The position numbers and the translations under genes are program-made. A DNA stretch of 64,000 bases, taken from contig CAMZMU010000027.1 of assembly GCA_947311845.1 (NCBI GenBank), forward strand, positions 43,054,853 to 43,118,852. Reading direction: 5' to 3'. Source of the stretch: Poa pratensis (lineage: Eukaryota > Streptophyta > Magnoliopsida > Poales > Poaceae). Position 1 is the first letter of the stretch. Every line of letters starts with the position of its first letter. Positions 33,543 to 43,963 of this stretch are shown here, in pieces. Below the pieces are notes generated by a model, which was given only the letters and a program-made list of their open reading frames with translations, was not told the origin of the DNA and did not search any database.

Positions 33543-34435
33543 ATTTCCACGGGGTGCGGCATTCTTGCCACCTCCATTGCGGCCTGGACCATTGTTCGGC
33601 GCATTGGGGCGCTGAACATTCCTCTTAGGATTGGGGCATTCTCTGGAGTAGTGACCTTTGTTGCCACATTCAAAGCAGACAACATTGGCATTGGGGTTGA
33701 ACTTGTTGAAGTTTCCCCTGGGGTGGTTATTGTCATTGGGGCGGTTGAAGTTGTTTGGGCGGTTAGAGAAATTGGGGCGTGGAGCTTGGGGTGGTCGATA
33801 AGCAGGCTTGGGGTTTGCTGAAAGATACGAGGCTTCTGGCTGCTCGAACCTTCCTGAGCATTCATCCTCCTCTTGCGACCTTCAAACATAGACTTGTGCT
33901 TGGTCTCCAGCTGGATGGCTTTGTCCACAAGTGACTCCAGGTCACGGAAGTCATGGACAACCAAAGCACACTGCAGTTCATCATGAAGTCCATTCAGGAA
34001 ATGCTCCATCTTCTTCTTCTCTGTGTCGGTGTCATCAGGAGCATACTGAGATAAGTCGGTAAACTCATCCAGATAACCGACCACATCTCTACTTCCCTGC
34101 CTCAGCTTGCGGAATTCATCCTTCTTCCTATCAACGAGTCCACCAGGAATGTGCTTCTTGCGAAACTTCTCCTGGAACTCAGCCCAGTTGATAACATGAT
34201 CAGCTTGCTGGAGAGCCTTGGTAGTTTCCCACCAAGCTCGTGCAGGTCCAGCAAGATAGTGGGTTGCATACAGCACCTTCTCATTTTCTCCTACAGTAGC
34301 AACTTCCAGATCATTCGATGGTGAAGCCAATCATCGGCTTCCAGTGGGTGAAGTCCCTTGGAATAGGTGGGTGGGTTGGTCTTCTGGAAATCGCTCAAGT
34401 GGATCGCTGGTTTCCCTCGCCATTTCCATTGCCAT

Positions 34436-34469
<34 letters not shown>

Positions 34470-34637
34470 ATTGTTGTGGTTGTTGTTATAAGCGGCTGCG
34501 AGTTGCTGCAGGGCAGCGAGATTAGCTTGACGCTCCTCTCGGGCAGTTTGGCGTTCCTCCATGATAATCGCGAGAAGCTGGGCGGGGGTTGGGTCCGGTG
34601 GTGGTGGTGGCACTCCATCCGCACGACGAGGCGGCAT
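33543..34637 (-). pseudogene. Element 2 gag with zinc knuckle (frameshifted)
   Basis: The start is MPPRRADGVPPPPPDPTPAQ at 34637. A poly-Asn run encoded by a GTT/AAC microsatellite (34437-34478) follows. A frame change near 34395-34330 leads to the gag core (VLYATHYLAGPARAWWETTK and FRKKHIPGGLVDRKKDEFRK) at 34330-33800. Another shift near 33800 leads to one zinc knuckle, CFECGNKGHYSREC, near 33644-33688. Gag packages the RNA. Confidence 0.92.
34437..34478 (-). repeat. (GTT)n/(AAC)n microsatellite coding poly-Asn in gag
   Basis: About 14 triplets with one or two interruptions. Length change by slippage is likely. Confidence 0.85.
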
Positions 34638-34926
34638 CCTGAAGCACACCGGGTATAAGAGGCAAGGCAAAAAAGTTCAACTAAGGGAAAGGCGATTTCG
34701 CGAAGTGGTTGATTAATTACTGCTTATGGAAAATATTTCACACAGATCAAACAAGACAAACATACATATATTTCACAAACATCACATCAAGGAGTTCACA
34801 ACATCGGGATTACAACATCGCCTTACATCTACTGCACCTAATACAGGGTTTCCAAAAGAACCACTACTTCGACTCGACTAGCGATAGGGGTCAACCTAAT
34901 CCTGCGATAGTACTCAAGTCACTCGC

Positions 34927-35802
34927 CTACTGAGGTGGAACTTCCGGTTCTACTGTGTCAACATCTGACTGGTAGGGTGGCTCCTTCGGGTCCTCCTCCT
35001 CGTCCTCGAGAACTGCCTCGTGTGGGTCCTCGTCCTCGTCAACTAACTCCTCCTCGTCGTCCTCCTGCTCATAATCCATCTCCTCCGTGAAGTCCTCATC
35101 GTCACTAAGGAAAGCGACATTCTCCTTGTGGAGATCCTCGCCCTCCTCCTCCAACTCGTTGGCCTGATGCTCCATGTCCTCAATCAGCTCGTCCTGCTCC
35201 GCCACCCTCTTGCGGAGCTGGGCGATGGTCCTCCTCAGCTGGGCCCTCTTCCTGAGAAGAGCGACCTTCTCCTCCAGCAGCTTCTCCTCGTTCTCACGAA
35301 TCTCAACAAGCGAGATGCGATCAAAGTGAAGCTGAACTCTAGTGCGCATCAGATCATCCTGGGTGTACTGAAGTAAGAGTTCCATGTCCATGATGTAGCT
35401 CCCAAACATCGGGTGGCAAGCTGTAGGAGTAGGGTGTTCGTCGCTGTTGCGCCTCCCGTAGAACCGGAAACGTGAGTTCGCCAACTCCGCCTTGTGCTCC
35501 TCACAAAGTCGGGCCAGCAAGCTCTGCGTGGCAGTACAGAGACCGTCAACCCAGGTAGAAGCCTTGGTGGTGAAGATGATCGTCCTGGAACTGGGAGACT
35601 TGATGTTCCTGCGAACCGACGACTCGATGAGCCAACTCTGTCTCCCGACTCCGTGAACGTCAACCTGAGCTCCTTTGAACTCTGGAGCGGGGCGACCTAA
35701 CAGCTTGCTCAACTCGAACAAGTCAGTCTCGAACGTTAGCTTGCTGTCCCTCTCAAGCTGAACGAACTCGGTCCAATGGAGTGCCATATACAAATGTATC
35801 AA
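34927..35802 (-). CDS. Extra ORF upstream of gag in element 2, 291 aa, coiled coil and acidic tail
   Basis: It lies between the primer-binding site and gag in the same sense, and is the only long intact frame in element 2. Residues 1-160 are a mixed globular-looking part (RSTWL-like aromatic and basic residues, ending near LMRTRVQLHFDR). Residues about 162-228 are a heptad-rich coiled coil (EEKLLEEKVALLRKRAQLRR). Residues 232-285 are very acidic (DDEDFTEEMDYEQEDDEEEL). The start may be Met6 (MALHW). I do not recognise the family. Additional ORFs at this place are known in some large plant Gypsy elements, and the function is open. Its integrity next to a decayed polyprotein is worth noting. 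Confidence 0.65.
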   Translation of the reverse strand: MIHLYMALHWTEFVQLERDSKLTFETDLFELSKLLGRPAPEFKGAQVDVHGVGRQSWLIESSVRRNIKSPSSRTIIFTTKASTWVDGLCTATQSLLARLCEEHKAELANSRFRFYGRRNSDEHPTPTACHPMFGSYIMDMELLLQYTQDDLMRTRVQLHFDRISLVEIRENEEKLLEEKVALLRKRAQLRRTIAQLRKRVAEQDELIEDMEHQANELEEEGEDLHKENVAFLSDDEDFTEEMDYEQEDDEEELVDEDEDPHEAVLEDEEEDPKEPPYQSDVDTVEPEVPPQ

Positions 35803-36037
35803 AATTTTAAATGTAGTGAGGAAACAAGTCAGTCGAATTTTAAGCTTAATGAGAAGTGTGCAAAATATTAAGGATACAAGGGAAAATGTAATATTTAATG
35901 AGAGTAAAATTTTGCATAAGTAAGAGGATTGGAGATAAGCAGTTTTCGAAAATACTTCACTCCTTTCTTTTAGAAATTAATCTTTTTGTAACATTTGTCT
36001 AACGACCATACTAACTAAGGTTTCCTAAAGTCAGGAT

Positions 36038-36050
36038 GGCTCTGATACCA
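36038..36050 (-). other. Element 2 primer-binding site (initiator tRNA-Met type)
   Basis: Minus strand reads TGGTATCAGAGCC, 4 nt from the LTR end. This is the standard plant tRNA-Met primer site. Confidence 0.93.
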
Positions 36051-36054
36051 GCTT

Positions 36055-39000
36055 TGTGGGGACCCCAGACTAGCCGTCCGAAATACCCGATTATGCATAA
36101 CACAACGATACCGTGATCAGTCTGTCGTTGCACATAATTCGAACTGAATACCAAAGTTTACATCCATTATAGTACCGAATTAAAGTCTTACATAAATGGT
36201 CATTTAGACCAAGTCTTACATAGGTGCCTTCATGGGCCAAATCAAAATAATCAGCGGAAGCTAAGGCGTAGTCGACCACAACTTCTAACAACGACCCGAC
36301 AGGCAGCTGACTGATGGAGATCCTTAGTTCGTATAGAAGTCGCCATACTCCTCCTTGGCGCAGTGCTCCTCGTAGTCTGGCTAGGACAATAGCCAGGGAC
36401 GAAACCAATATGAGTACATTTGATTGTACTCGCAAACTACCCCAACATGAGTATGCACTTATTTTATTTTAATTTCTAACTTTTATTTTCTTAAAACATC
36501 TCTATATCTTTATTGAAAAAGGTAAGAAGAATTTTAGGACTATCTTTAAGTAAAATCACCATTTTGTCTGTTTCTCCAAAACTCCTCCTTTTTTCGACCA
36601 TAGTCCGCCATGGTCCACTTTTCTCCAACAACGTCATACCGATCCGTTGGCATAGGTATATGAAACATTCTCCACTTCATTTTTCTTTAAAACTCAGCTC
36701 TTTTATAAAACTTGCACATGATCTTAGGACAGCCTCCCAATTGTCCATATCCGAGGACTCGGTTATTCGAATAGTTTTAACCCTCTACAGAGGTAGCACG
36801 CTTTTAGCCCACATCCATCCGGTAACTCATCGTGTCAGCCACGTCCCGCCATACAAGGTGTATGCGAAGTTGAGCCACCGACCATAGTCTGTCCTTTGCT
36901 CATGCTAGTATAGGATCCTTCCCATATGACACTTTCCATCGACACTCAGTCCATTTTCCCGTCAGAAACCCTAAGTGTGAGGACTCATAGTTTTGTCCGG
37001 CGGTTTATGCTGGAACCTTCTATCCTCCCCACCAACTTGTGTGAGGACCCGGGTCAGGGGGTAGGCCACTAAACCATCCCCTCATGCATAACGGAGTCAT
37101 CTCCGTCAATGAGGTATCCCAAACTAATAAGAGCAAATTATATGACTAAGCCTTTTCCCATATATAGTAAATGTGGTCGCACAGGGTAAGATTGGTCGTC
37201 ATAGTACTAGGACACTGTGCATTTTTCATAAACATCACCATTTTTCATTTCTCCACTTCAATACCGACATCTCGGCATTTCACATCCACACAAGTATTTC
37301 CAAAGGAGTTTTGAATAAACAACATTGTTTCCCATCCTATAGTTTTATATAAACTGCCTTATATTTCTACATAGGGTGGCAAATAATATCCATATACTTT
37401 TTGAAAAGTTTTGTAAACCATTGCCTTAAGAGTAAATCATTTGATCAAAGTAGATGCATATGTGTTTAGGTGCAAGCTCAGGGAGTAGCTTGCCTTGCTC
37501 GGCAAAGTGACGTTGGTCTTGATCTTCAGATTCAACAAACTCTCCTTCCTCGATAAATCCGACAGCGTTCTCGTCTAATTAATAAACAAACAAATGCAAA
37601 CAATCACTAAACTATTCAAGCAGCATCACAACATTACAATCCTAAATGCTCTAAATAGCCACTGCATACAACAAACAATACAATTTGGTTTCAATTTAAT
37701 TGTATTAAACATTATTTATTTAAGTCTAAATTATGGCAGAAACTTGTTGAACATGTTTAATTCCACAACTTGAGTTCTATTGGTCACAAAAATACAAACT
37801 AAATTTCTGCAGAAAGCTACTGATGTGTAGAAGACAACACAATTTGATTTGGATTAATTGGAGTTACCAAACTCCCTTCACAAATGTTTTAATCCAGTAA
37901 CTTAATAATCAAGTTTTAGCTACCAATTAAGTTCTGTTGATCCTAAAATTAAATCCTTTTAGGGGTAACTAAATATTACTAAATGTGATCTAACAAAATT
38001 GGTTTGGAATTATTTGGCTTAACAGAGTATCAGAAACAAACAAGTTTAGATTTTAAACCTTCTATAGTATTTTTAATAATACATTTTGATTGTTTATCTA
38101 AATGAAATGAGAGCACTTGCGTTGGTTAAAATTTTCATAAGCTTTCCAGAACAATTGGATTTGATTTATTTGGATGTATAGATCTCAAGTTATTGAATTT
38201 CTAAAATGGGTCCTGTACTGATTTCTCAGAGAAACTAAATTAGAAAACCTAAATGTGCTGGATAATGTTGAAAAGTATGACAGGTGGGGTCCACGAGTCA
38301 GTGACTCAGTGCGCGCGAGGGAAAATTAATAAAACGCTGACAGGTGGGGTCCACGTGCCAGCGGCTCTACTAAACGAAGCGGTATGTGGCCGTTGGATCT
38401 AGATCCAACGGCTCACAGAGGCCGCGATCAACGACGACCATAAACGAGCGGCGCCGCCGCGCCGGTGACGGTGCCGTGGATGGATCCTCACCTAGGGGGC
38501 TCGGGAAGGCTCGAGGACGGTGTTGGAGAACGGCGGAGGATCGGGGAAGGCTTCTAGGCGAGTGGAGCTTGCTGGGGCGGCGTGAATCGTCGACGGCGAG
38601 CCGCTGAACTTCCACGGCCACGGCCTGCAACTCCGGCAACATCCTGGCGAGGCTCTGGTGCATGAAACAGAGGGAAACAAGGGGCAAGTGAGTGCGGTGT
38701 CCAGGAGGAAGAGAGTACGGGCCAGAGGGGAGAGAATGAGAGGGTGTGGCGCTGCGGCCATGTCCGACCTCGACGGCGGCAGTGGCGCAGCGTGCACGCC
38801 CTCCTGGCGATGCACCGATGGAAATGGAGTGAGGGGGAGGAGTGGGGTGGTGTGGTGCTTGCAGAGAGGGGTCGGGGTGATTTTATTGGGTAGAGGCTGG
38901 TTCATGGTGGTCGCGGAGCACGGACGGCGTCCATGGCGCTCCCGCGGGATCCTCCGCTCGATTTGGGCGGTGGTGGTGCAGGGACGTGTCGCCGTGGTGT

Positions 39001-39890
39001 CTTCTGGGGTCCGGGCGCGGGCTAGGAGCAGCTGGGTAGAGTGGAGTGTGTCGGGGAGCAGAGGGGGGGCCAAATTTGGCCGGTGCCGTCGGGCTCTCCT
39101 CGACGGAGCAGAGGGGGACAAGGGCAGGCTAGGGGAGAGGGAAACGCTCGAGTGCTCTCCTCTGCGTGGCGGAGGCTGCAGAGGCTCGGTGTCGAGGGCA
39201 GGCGCGGCCTTGGGTGCCTGGGCACGGCGGGAGCTGCGCGGCGGCCACGGCAGCGACGCCGCGTGCGGCTACAGGGAGCTAGAGGTAGGGGACGACTGCA
39301 CTTTTGCAGAAAACCCCCTGCCTCCTCTTTTCTGCTTTCTTTTTATTTCTTTTTCAGTCCAGTAGCATTTTAGGAATTTATTTAGGGCACTTAAACTATT
39401 TCAAAAATTATGAAAATATTTGTGTAGCCTCCCCATGACATGTAGAGACTCCACAAAATTTGGTGTTTCAAAATAAAATATTTGGATCACTTTTGTTCAT
39501 AAGGTTGTAATATGGTATTTTTGGTTTATTGCAATTTGATTTTACTTTAGAATTTTAAAAGTGGTTCAAAATATTATTTGAGAGGGAAAAGTAGTAAGAA
39601 TAAAAATGGGAGTGTTTACATCACCACTCCTCTGAATTTTGTTTAGAATAATTATAAATTCTCACTTGGAGAATTTTGTGTGACACTTGTCACATTATTT
39701 TTCTTGCTTTAACTTTTTATTTTGTTTTCTTTCTTTTCTTCATGTGTTAATTAGAGCAAGCAACACACAAGCAACAAGAAATAATTATCACTAGCAACAA
39801 CATGCAATCAACACTCATAAATCAATAAAAGTTTTTGTTGGCCCACATTTTTGGAATAACATTACTGATTATTCAATTTGGGATGTTACA
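36055..39890 (-). repeat. Element 2 5' LTR
   Basis: Plus-strand ends are TGTGGGGACCCCAGACTAG and GGGATGTTACA, 3836 bp long. A GC-rich block at 38440-39290 precedes the probable transcription start on minus. The TATA core is changed to CAATAAAA. Confidence 0.95.
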
Positions 39891-39895
39891 ATCCA
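39891..39895. repeat. Element 2 target site duplication, right (ATCCA)
   Basis: It directly follows the LTR end TTACA and is identical to 26420-26424. Confidence 0.93.
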
Positions 39896-40292
39896 CACGA
39901 CGACGCTTCTCCGCGCGGCGCTGCGAGCACACGGACTTCGCCAGAACGCGCGCTTCCAGCTCGTCGGGGTCGACGATCTTGATGAGCTCGTCACCATCAT
40001 CGGTGGAGACCGAATCGATGCTTGAGTAAGACTCATCGTCGCTGGACTCGGCAGAGGATGCCGGCAGCGATGGCGGTGGGGCAGGCGCGGCGGCGCGCGA
40101 GGACCCAACATCTCCACCGTGGCGTCGCGGCGGTGGGGCAGGGGAATTGGGCCTGGGGGTGCGCAAGCCGTTCCAGTTCGTTAAGCGGTGGCGGCCGTGC
40201 CTGCGGCCCACATCCGAGTGGCGGAGGCAGAGCTTCTCCCCGTCGTCGCTCGCAGAAGGAGAACCTCCACCGCTCCCGGATGCGGATGACAT
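39896..40292 (-). pseudogene. 5' piece of an ORF split by element 2 (Ser/Pro/acidic protein)
   Basis: It starts at an ATG at 40292 (MSSASGSGGGSPSASDDGEK). The protein is low-complexity with a Pro/Ala part, a Ser/Asp/Glu-rich part (SAESSDDESYSSIDSVSTDD) and a basic end (QRRAEKRRRVD). Element 2 cuts it at codon 134. The frame resumes exactly at 26419 and runs to a TGA at 26342, giving 159 codons for the undisturbed frame. It may be a high-copy transposon ORF rather than a host gene, and I do not know its function. Upstream, 40293-40470 looks like a 5' leader. Confidence 0.75.
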
Positions 40293-40650
40293 GGAGCTAG
40301 GAGGGGATAAGGCAAGAACGAAGAGTCCGGAGGAGTCAATAACTTTGGGTATAAATTTGGTCGATGATTTGGCGGGAAATGCTGCTCTTCTGGCGCACAA
40401 CGCGAATCTGAAACATCGAATCTCTTCCTCTTGCCAAGTTTTATGTACGGGTACTTTCACAAAAAAATGAAATAATATGAAGATTAATTCAATATAAACC
40501 TTCACCAAAACCCTAACACTGTATGGATGGAATATGTGTTGCATGAGTTTTTTCTACTCCATTTGGACATTATCAGATCAAAACTTGCTTGTAAAAGAGA
40601 TCGAAATGACACTACATATATAGATGGAAGTGTGGGAGTTAAGTTGTGTA
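40293..40650. other. leader and flank of the split ORF
   Basis: No further gene. It contains minus-strand leader sequence of the split ORF up to about 40470, then AT-rich flank. Confidence 0.45.
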
Positions 40651-41073
40651 TTAAGCAATGTTGGGGATATCGCTTATCAGTAACTTATCGGTCGACTCAA
40701 GATAAGGGGTAAATCGGCCGATTTATCGGCATATCGGACGTTTTATCGGCATATCGGCTGACTTATCGGCCAATTTATCTTATCGGCCAATTTATCTTAT
40801 CAGTCAGACATCGATAAGAGATAAATCGGCCGATTAATCGGCATATCGGAAGATATCTTGAACAATGGTATTAAGCAACGTTGGGGATATCGTTTATCGC
40901 TAACTTATCGGCCTACCAAAGATAACAGGTAAATCGGCCGATTTATCGGCATATCAGACGGTTTTATCGGCATATCGACTGGCTTATCGGCCAATTTATC
41001 TTACCGGTCAGATAGTGATAAGAGATAAATCTGCCGAGTAATCGGCATATCGGAAGATATCTTGAACAGTGGT
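40651..41073. repeat. two tandem repeats (220 and 203 bp) rich in TTATCGGCC
   Basis: Unit 1 (40651-40870) and unit 2 (40871-41073) both start TTAAGCAAYGTTGGGGATAT and end ATATCTTGAACARTGGTA. Inside each, short motifs such as AATCGGCCGATTTATCGGCA recur many times, several of them palindromic (ATCGGCCGAT). A third unit is begun (TTAAG) at 41074. Confidence 0.88.
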
Positions 41074-41441
41074 ATTAAGTGCAGAACCTTCGTACGGGAT
41101 AAGTGTCGTATGTGAAGCGGGGCACACCTAGGACTTTTATATTGGGGTTTTCAATGTACCAACACACTTATGAACGTTTAAAAACAACTTTGAGCCTATG
41201 TTATCACATGACTCCATCTGGTACACCCGAAGTGGGGGCTTTGCCCTACGAGGGACAAAAACTTCACGCGGGGTAAGTTTTGTTCGTGAAGTGGGTTAGA
41301 CCCTATATGAATTGGATCTTGGATAACACCACCTACCAACACCCACTCTTATACACACTCACACACACACATGTGGTCAACATATCGTCATCTCCCCCTT
41401 TGTCCGACCTCGGGAGGAGGTATATAGACAATGTACTTTTA
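41074..41441. repeat. degenerate repeat region left of Helitron H3
   Basis: Blocks GAACCTTCGTACGGGATAAG (41083) and TTTGAGCCTATGTTATCACA (about 41191) are repeated in diverged form in reverse order right of H3 (43802 and 43711). The surroundings appear to be an old tandem repeat into which H3 inserted. A CA-rich stretch lies at 41355-41372. Confidence 0.6.
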
Positions 41442-42042
41442 CTAGCAAAATACCCGTGCGTTGCTACGGTCTGATGAAACAACGATTTATACATCTCATA
41501 AAAGTGTAAGGTGACAAATTAACAATACTGTTATGCAAACCTAAGTGGCAACCAAATTCGAACTTATGGTCTGAGTGAAAGTAGAATGAAATTGAGAGAA
41601 AATTCCTTATATGGCCCATCCTTAAAATCGTCTTCCCTATTTGGCCCTAAAATATTTTTCTTCCCAATTTGACACCTTAATTTATTTTCTTCCTAACATG
41701 GCCCTCTAGTGTATTTTGAGCACTAACATTGTTAAACAGGCATGTGAAAAGACTCTTTTACCCACCATGAATTATGTGAAAAAATCTTCACCACCAAGAA
41801 TATACAGTAGATATATTTCTTTTGTTATGCATGTATTTACATATAGGTGATCCAAAGAGCATCTTTTTCACAGCCAAGAATATATACTGGATATTTTGTT
41901 ATGCATGTATTTATTTTTCTATTAATGCAAGTTCCAAAAATATTGTTAATCCATATATATCCGAATAATCTGTGGATTTATATACTTACAAAAGAAAATC
42001 AGATTCATGCATTAACAAGATGCAATCTTAGGAAAATATATC

Positions 42043-42069
42043 GAAGAAGAAGAAGAAGAAGAAGAAGAA
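42043..42069 (+). repeat. (GAA)9 microsatellite in H3
   Basis: Nine uninterrupted GAA triplets. Confidence 0.9.
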
Positions 42070-42939
42070 ATGCTGTGGGACGTTTATGTGTACTTCCCCT
42101 TGGGACGTTTATATATTTTCTTTTAATGTGAGTGTACCGCCTAAATATTAGTAGGGAAACAACCCAAATATGAGTGTACTGCTCAAAAAAGCTGATTTTT
42201 TTACACTGATTTCTCGTCCACGCATTAGCTGTCATTATCCTCTCCGTATCGTATCATTTTAACCACCGTCTCTCTGTTATCTCTCGTCAGTTCTTTGCTA
42301 CGCAGCGATGCTAGATACTAAACCACATCAGCAAAGTAACATCTTGGCGTGCCGGGATAGATGGGGACGCCGGAAGATCATGAGACATTTTGTCCAAGCC
42401 CGAAGTTAACAACAAGGATGCATCAAACTTCTCGATAAAGTTATGTACTTCCACTGACTGACCGTATGTATCTCCATGCATGTTTAGACTTTAGAGTGTG
42501 TGTCTTTTCAATTGCTATGCTATAAAATATGTGTACTTAATGTCAAAAAAAGTCTGTGTACTTCACCCACAGCATGATTGTACTGACGCAAATTATCAGG
42601 TTGAACTTCCTTTGAACATCTCATACAAAAAAAATCAATCAGACACATTTCTGATGCAAGGTGGAGAAACTGAACTGAAATCAAAGCTCACTGTCGGTGT
42701 CCAGAAGCACAGCAACGTCAGGACAACTCATTCAGATCCAGTCTAACTTAACTGCCAGTGTCCTCTTGTGCAAACTGCACGCAAAATCTCCAAATTTGTG
42801 AACATCTGAAGTAATATACAGCACGGCATGGCATGTCCGTAGCTTTTCGTTGGCAAGAACAAGACGCGTAGCGGACAGAGGATGGGCGGAGCACCGGTAC
42901 TGCAAGGCATGGCGGAAGAAATTCAATCAAGAAAAATAA

Positions 42940-43581
42940 GAACACGAACAACGGGGGTCTGGGAGGGCAAAGGGAGCCGTACTCGTGGTTTTCTTGTCCG
43001 CCGGCGCAGTTGATGAAGATGGGCGCGCAGGGCTGAGGCAGAAGCTGCCGACAGGAATCGGGCTGGCCATGGCGGGGATCCTGGCGCACCTGTCGCTTTA
43101 GGAGGTCAAACTGGGGCGGCGGTCATGGGCTCATGGCTGATTCACGGCAGCAGACACAACGGCGGCGACGAGGAGATCCGGGCTGGGGCCGGCCGTGGGG
43201 CACGACCGCGGTGACGAGGTCGCCCGTGCCAGGGTCGGTCGTCGGCACGGCGGCGACGGCGAGCAGGTCCAGGCCGCGGGCTGCAGCGACAAGGCCGTCC
43301 ACGCCCGGGGTCGGCCATGGAGCACGGCAGCGCGGGCAGTAGAAAGGGTCCTGGGCGCCCGGCAGTTGCGCGGGCAGCAGGAGGGCCGCGGCCTCCCGAC
43401 GGCCGGACGAGCACGCCGCTGGCGGCGCGGGGCCGGAGTGGAAGCTGGTTATGGTGGGGTGGTGCCGTGTACGGCCCTCGCTCCCTCGCGGCGGCCGCCG
43501 CTCGATAGCTCGGCCCGATTTGTAGTTCCTTTCTTTCGGTCCAGCGCAATACGAACAGTTACGTTGACTTGCCGGTGGCAT
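42940..43581 (-). other. GC-rich block in H3, possible captured gene fragment
   Basis: The base composition changes sharply against the AT-rich Helitron. The longest frame is 43581-43123 on minus, Pro/Arg/Ala-rich, with no domain recognised. Helitrons are known to capture gene pieces, so capture is inference from composition only. Confidence 0.4.
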
Positions 43582-43676
43582 ACTCCGTAACTAACCTATT
43601 AATACAAGGGTAGAATCGGAAATTGGAAAAACGTACCATGACCATCACCACCTCTAGGCATATTATATAGTAGAGA

Positions 43677-43958
43677 TCCTTCGTTGTTAGGGTAGGTCAT
43701 ATGAACATTGAATTTGAGCCAATGTTATCACATGTGTGACTCCATCCGGTGCACCTGAAATGGGCGTTTAGTTGTGTAAGGAGATCTCTTGTGTAAGTGC
43801 CGAACCTTCGCACATGAGAAGTGTCATATGTTAAGATTTTGATGTTGTCGTTTCTAATGTACCAACACACTCTTGTGCATATATCCGACACACCGTAGCG
43901 CCATTTTCATCGAAACCCTAGGAAATTCACCAAGTAGTCAACCGTGACCGGTCTCGAT
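43677..43958. repeat. degenerate repeat region right of Helitron H3
   Basis: Contains the diverged second copies of the two blocks found at 41083 and 41191, and continues after element 3 at 56483. Confidence 0.55.
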
Positions 43959-43963
43959 AGGGG
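43959..43963. repeat. Element 3 target site duplication, left (AGGGG)
   Basis: AGGGG directly before TGATGACCC, repeated at 56478-56482. Confidence 0.93.

Larger units (their letters stand above)
26425..39890 (-). mobile_element. Element 2: chromodomain Gypsy retrotransposon, complete, 13.5 kb
   Basis: Long LTRs (3783 and 3836 bp) flank a primer-binding site, an extra ORF, gag, protease, RT, RNase H, integrase with chromodomain and a polypurine tract, all on minus. The TSD is ATCCA. The chromodomain plus very long LTRs suggest the Tekay/del lineage of chromoviruses. The element is inactive owing to frameshifts, a stop in RT and changed catalytic residues, but structurally whole. It inserted into an older ORF. 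Confidence 0.96.
41442..43676 (-). mobile_element. Helitron H3 (2235 bp)
   Basis: On minus it starts TCTCTACTATATAATATGCC at 43676 and ends with CCGT-AGCAACGC-ACGG, then GTATTTTGCTAG at 41442. It has A before and T after. The 3' end is nearly the same as in H1 and H2. No empty site is available in the window. It has no Rep/helicase. A GC-rich block at 42940-43560 with a 152-codon minus ORF (43123-43581) is unlike the AT-rich rest and may be captured host DNA. Confidence 0.9.

Noticed and set aside
40651..41073. CRISPR-like array
   Set aside because: The short repeats are not evenly spaced by unique spacers, and the genome is eukaryotic.
43123..43581. 152-codon ORF as a host gene
   Set aside because: Pro/Arg/Ala-rich composition, overlapping ORFs in other frames, no start context or domain. 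Kept only as a possible captured fragment.
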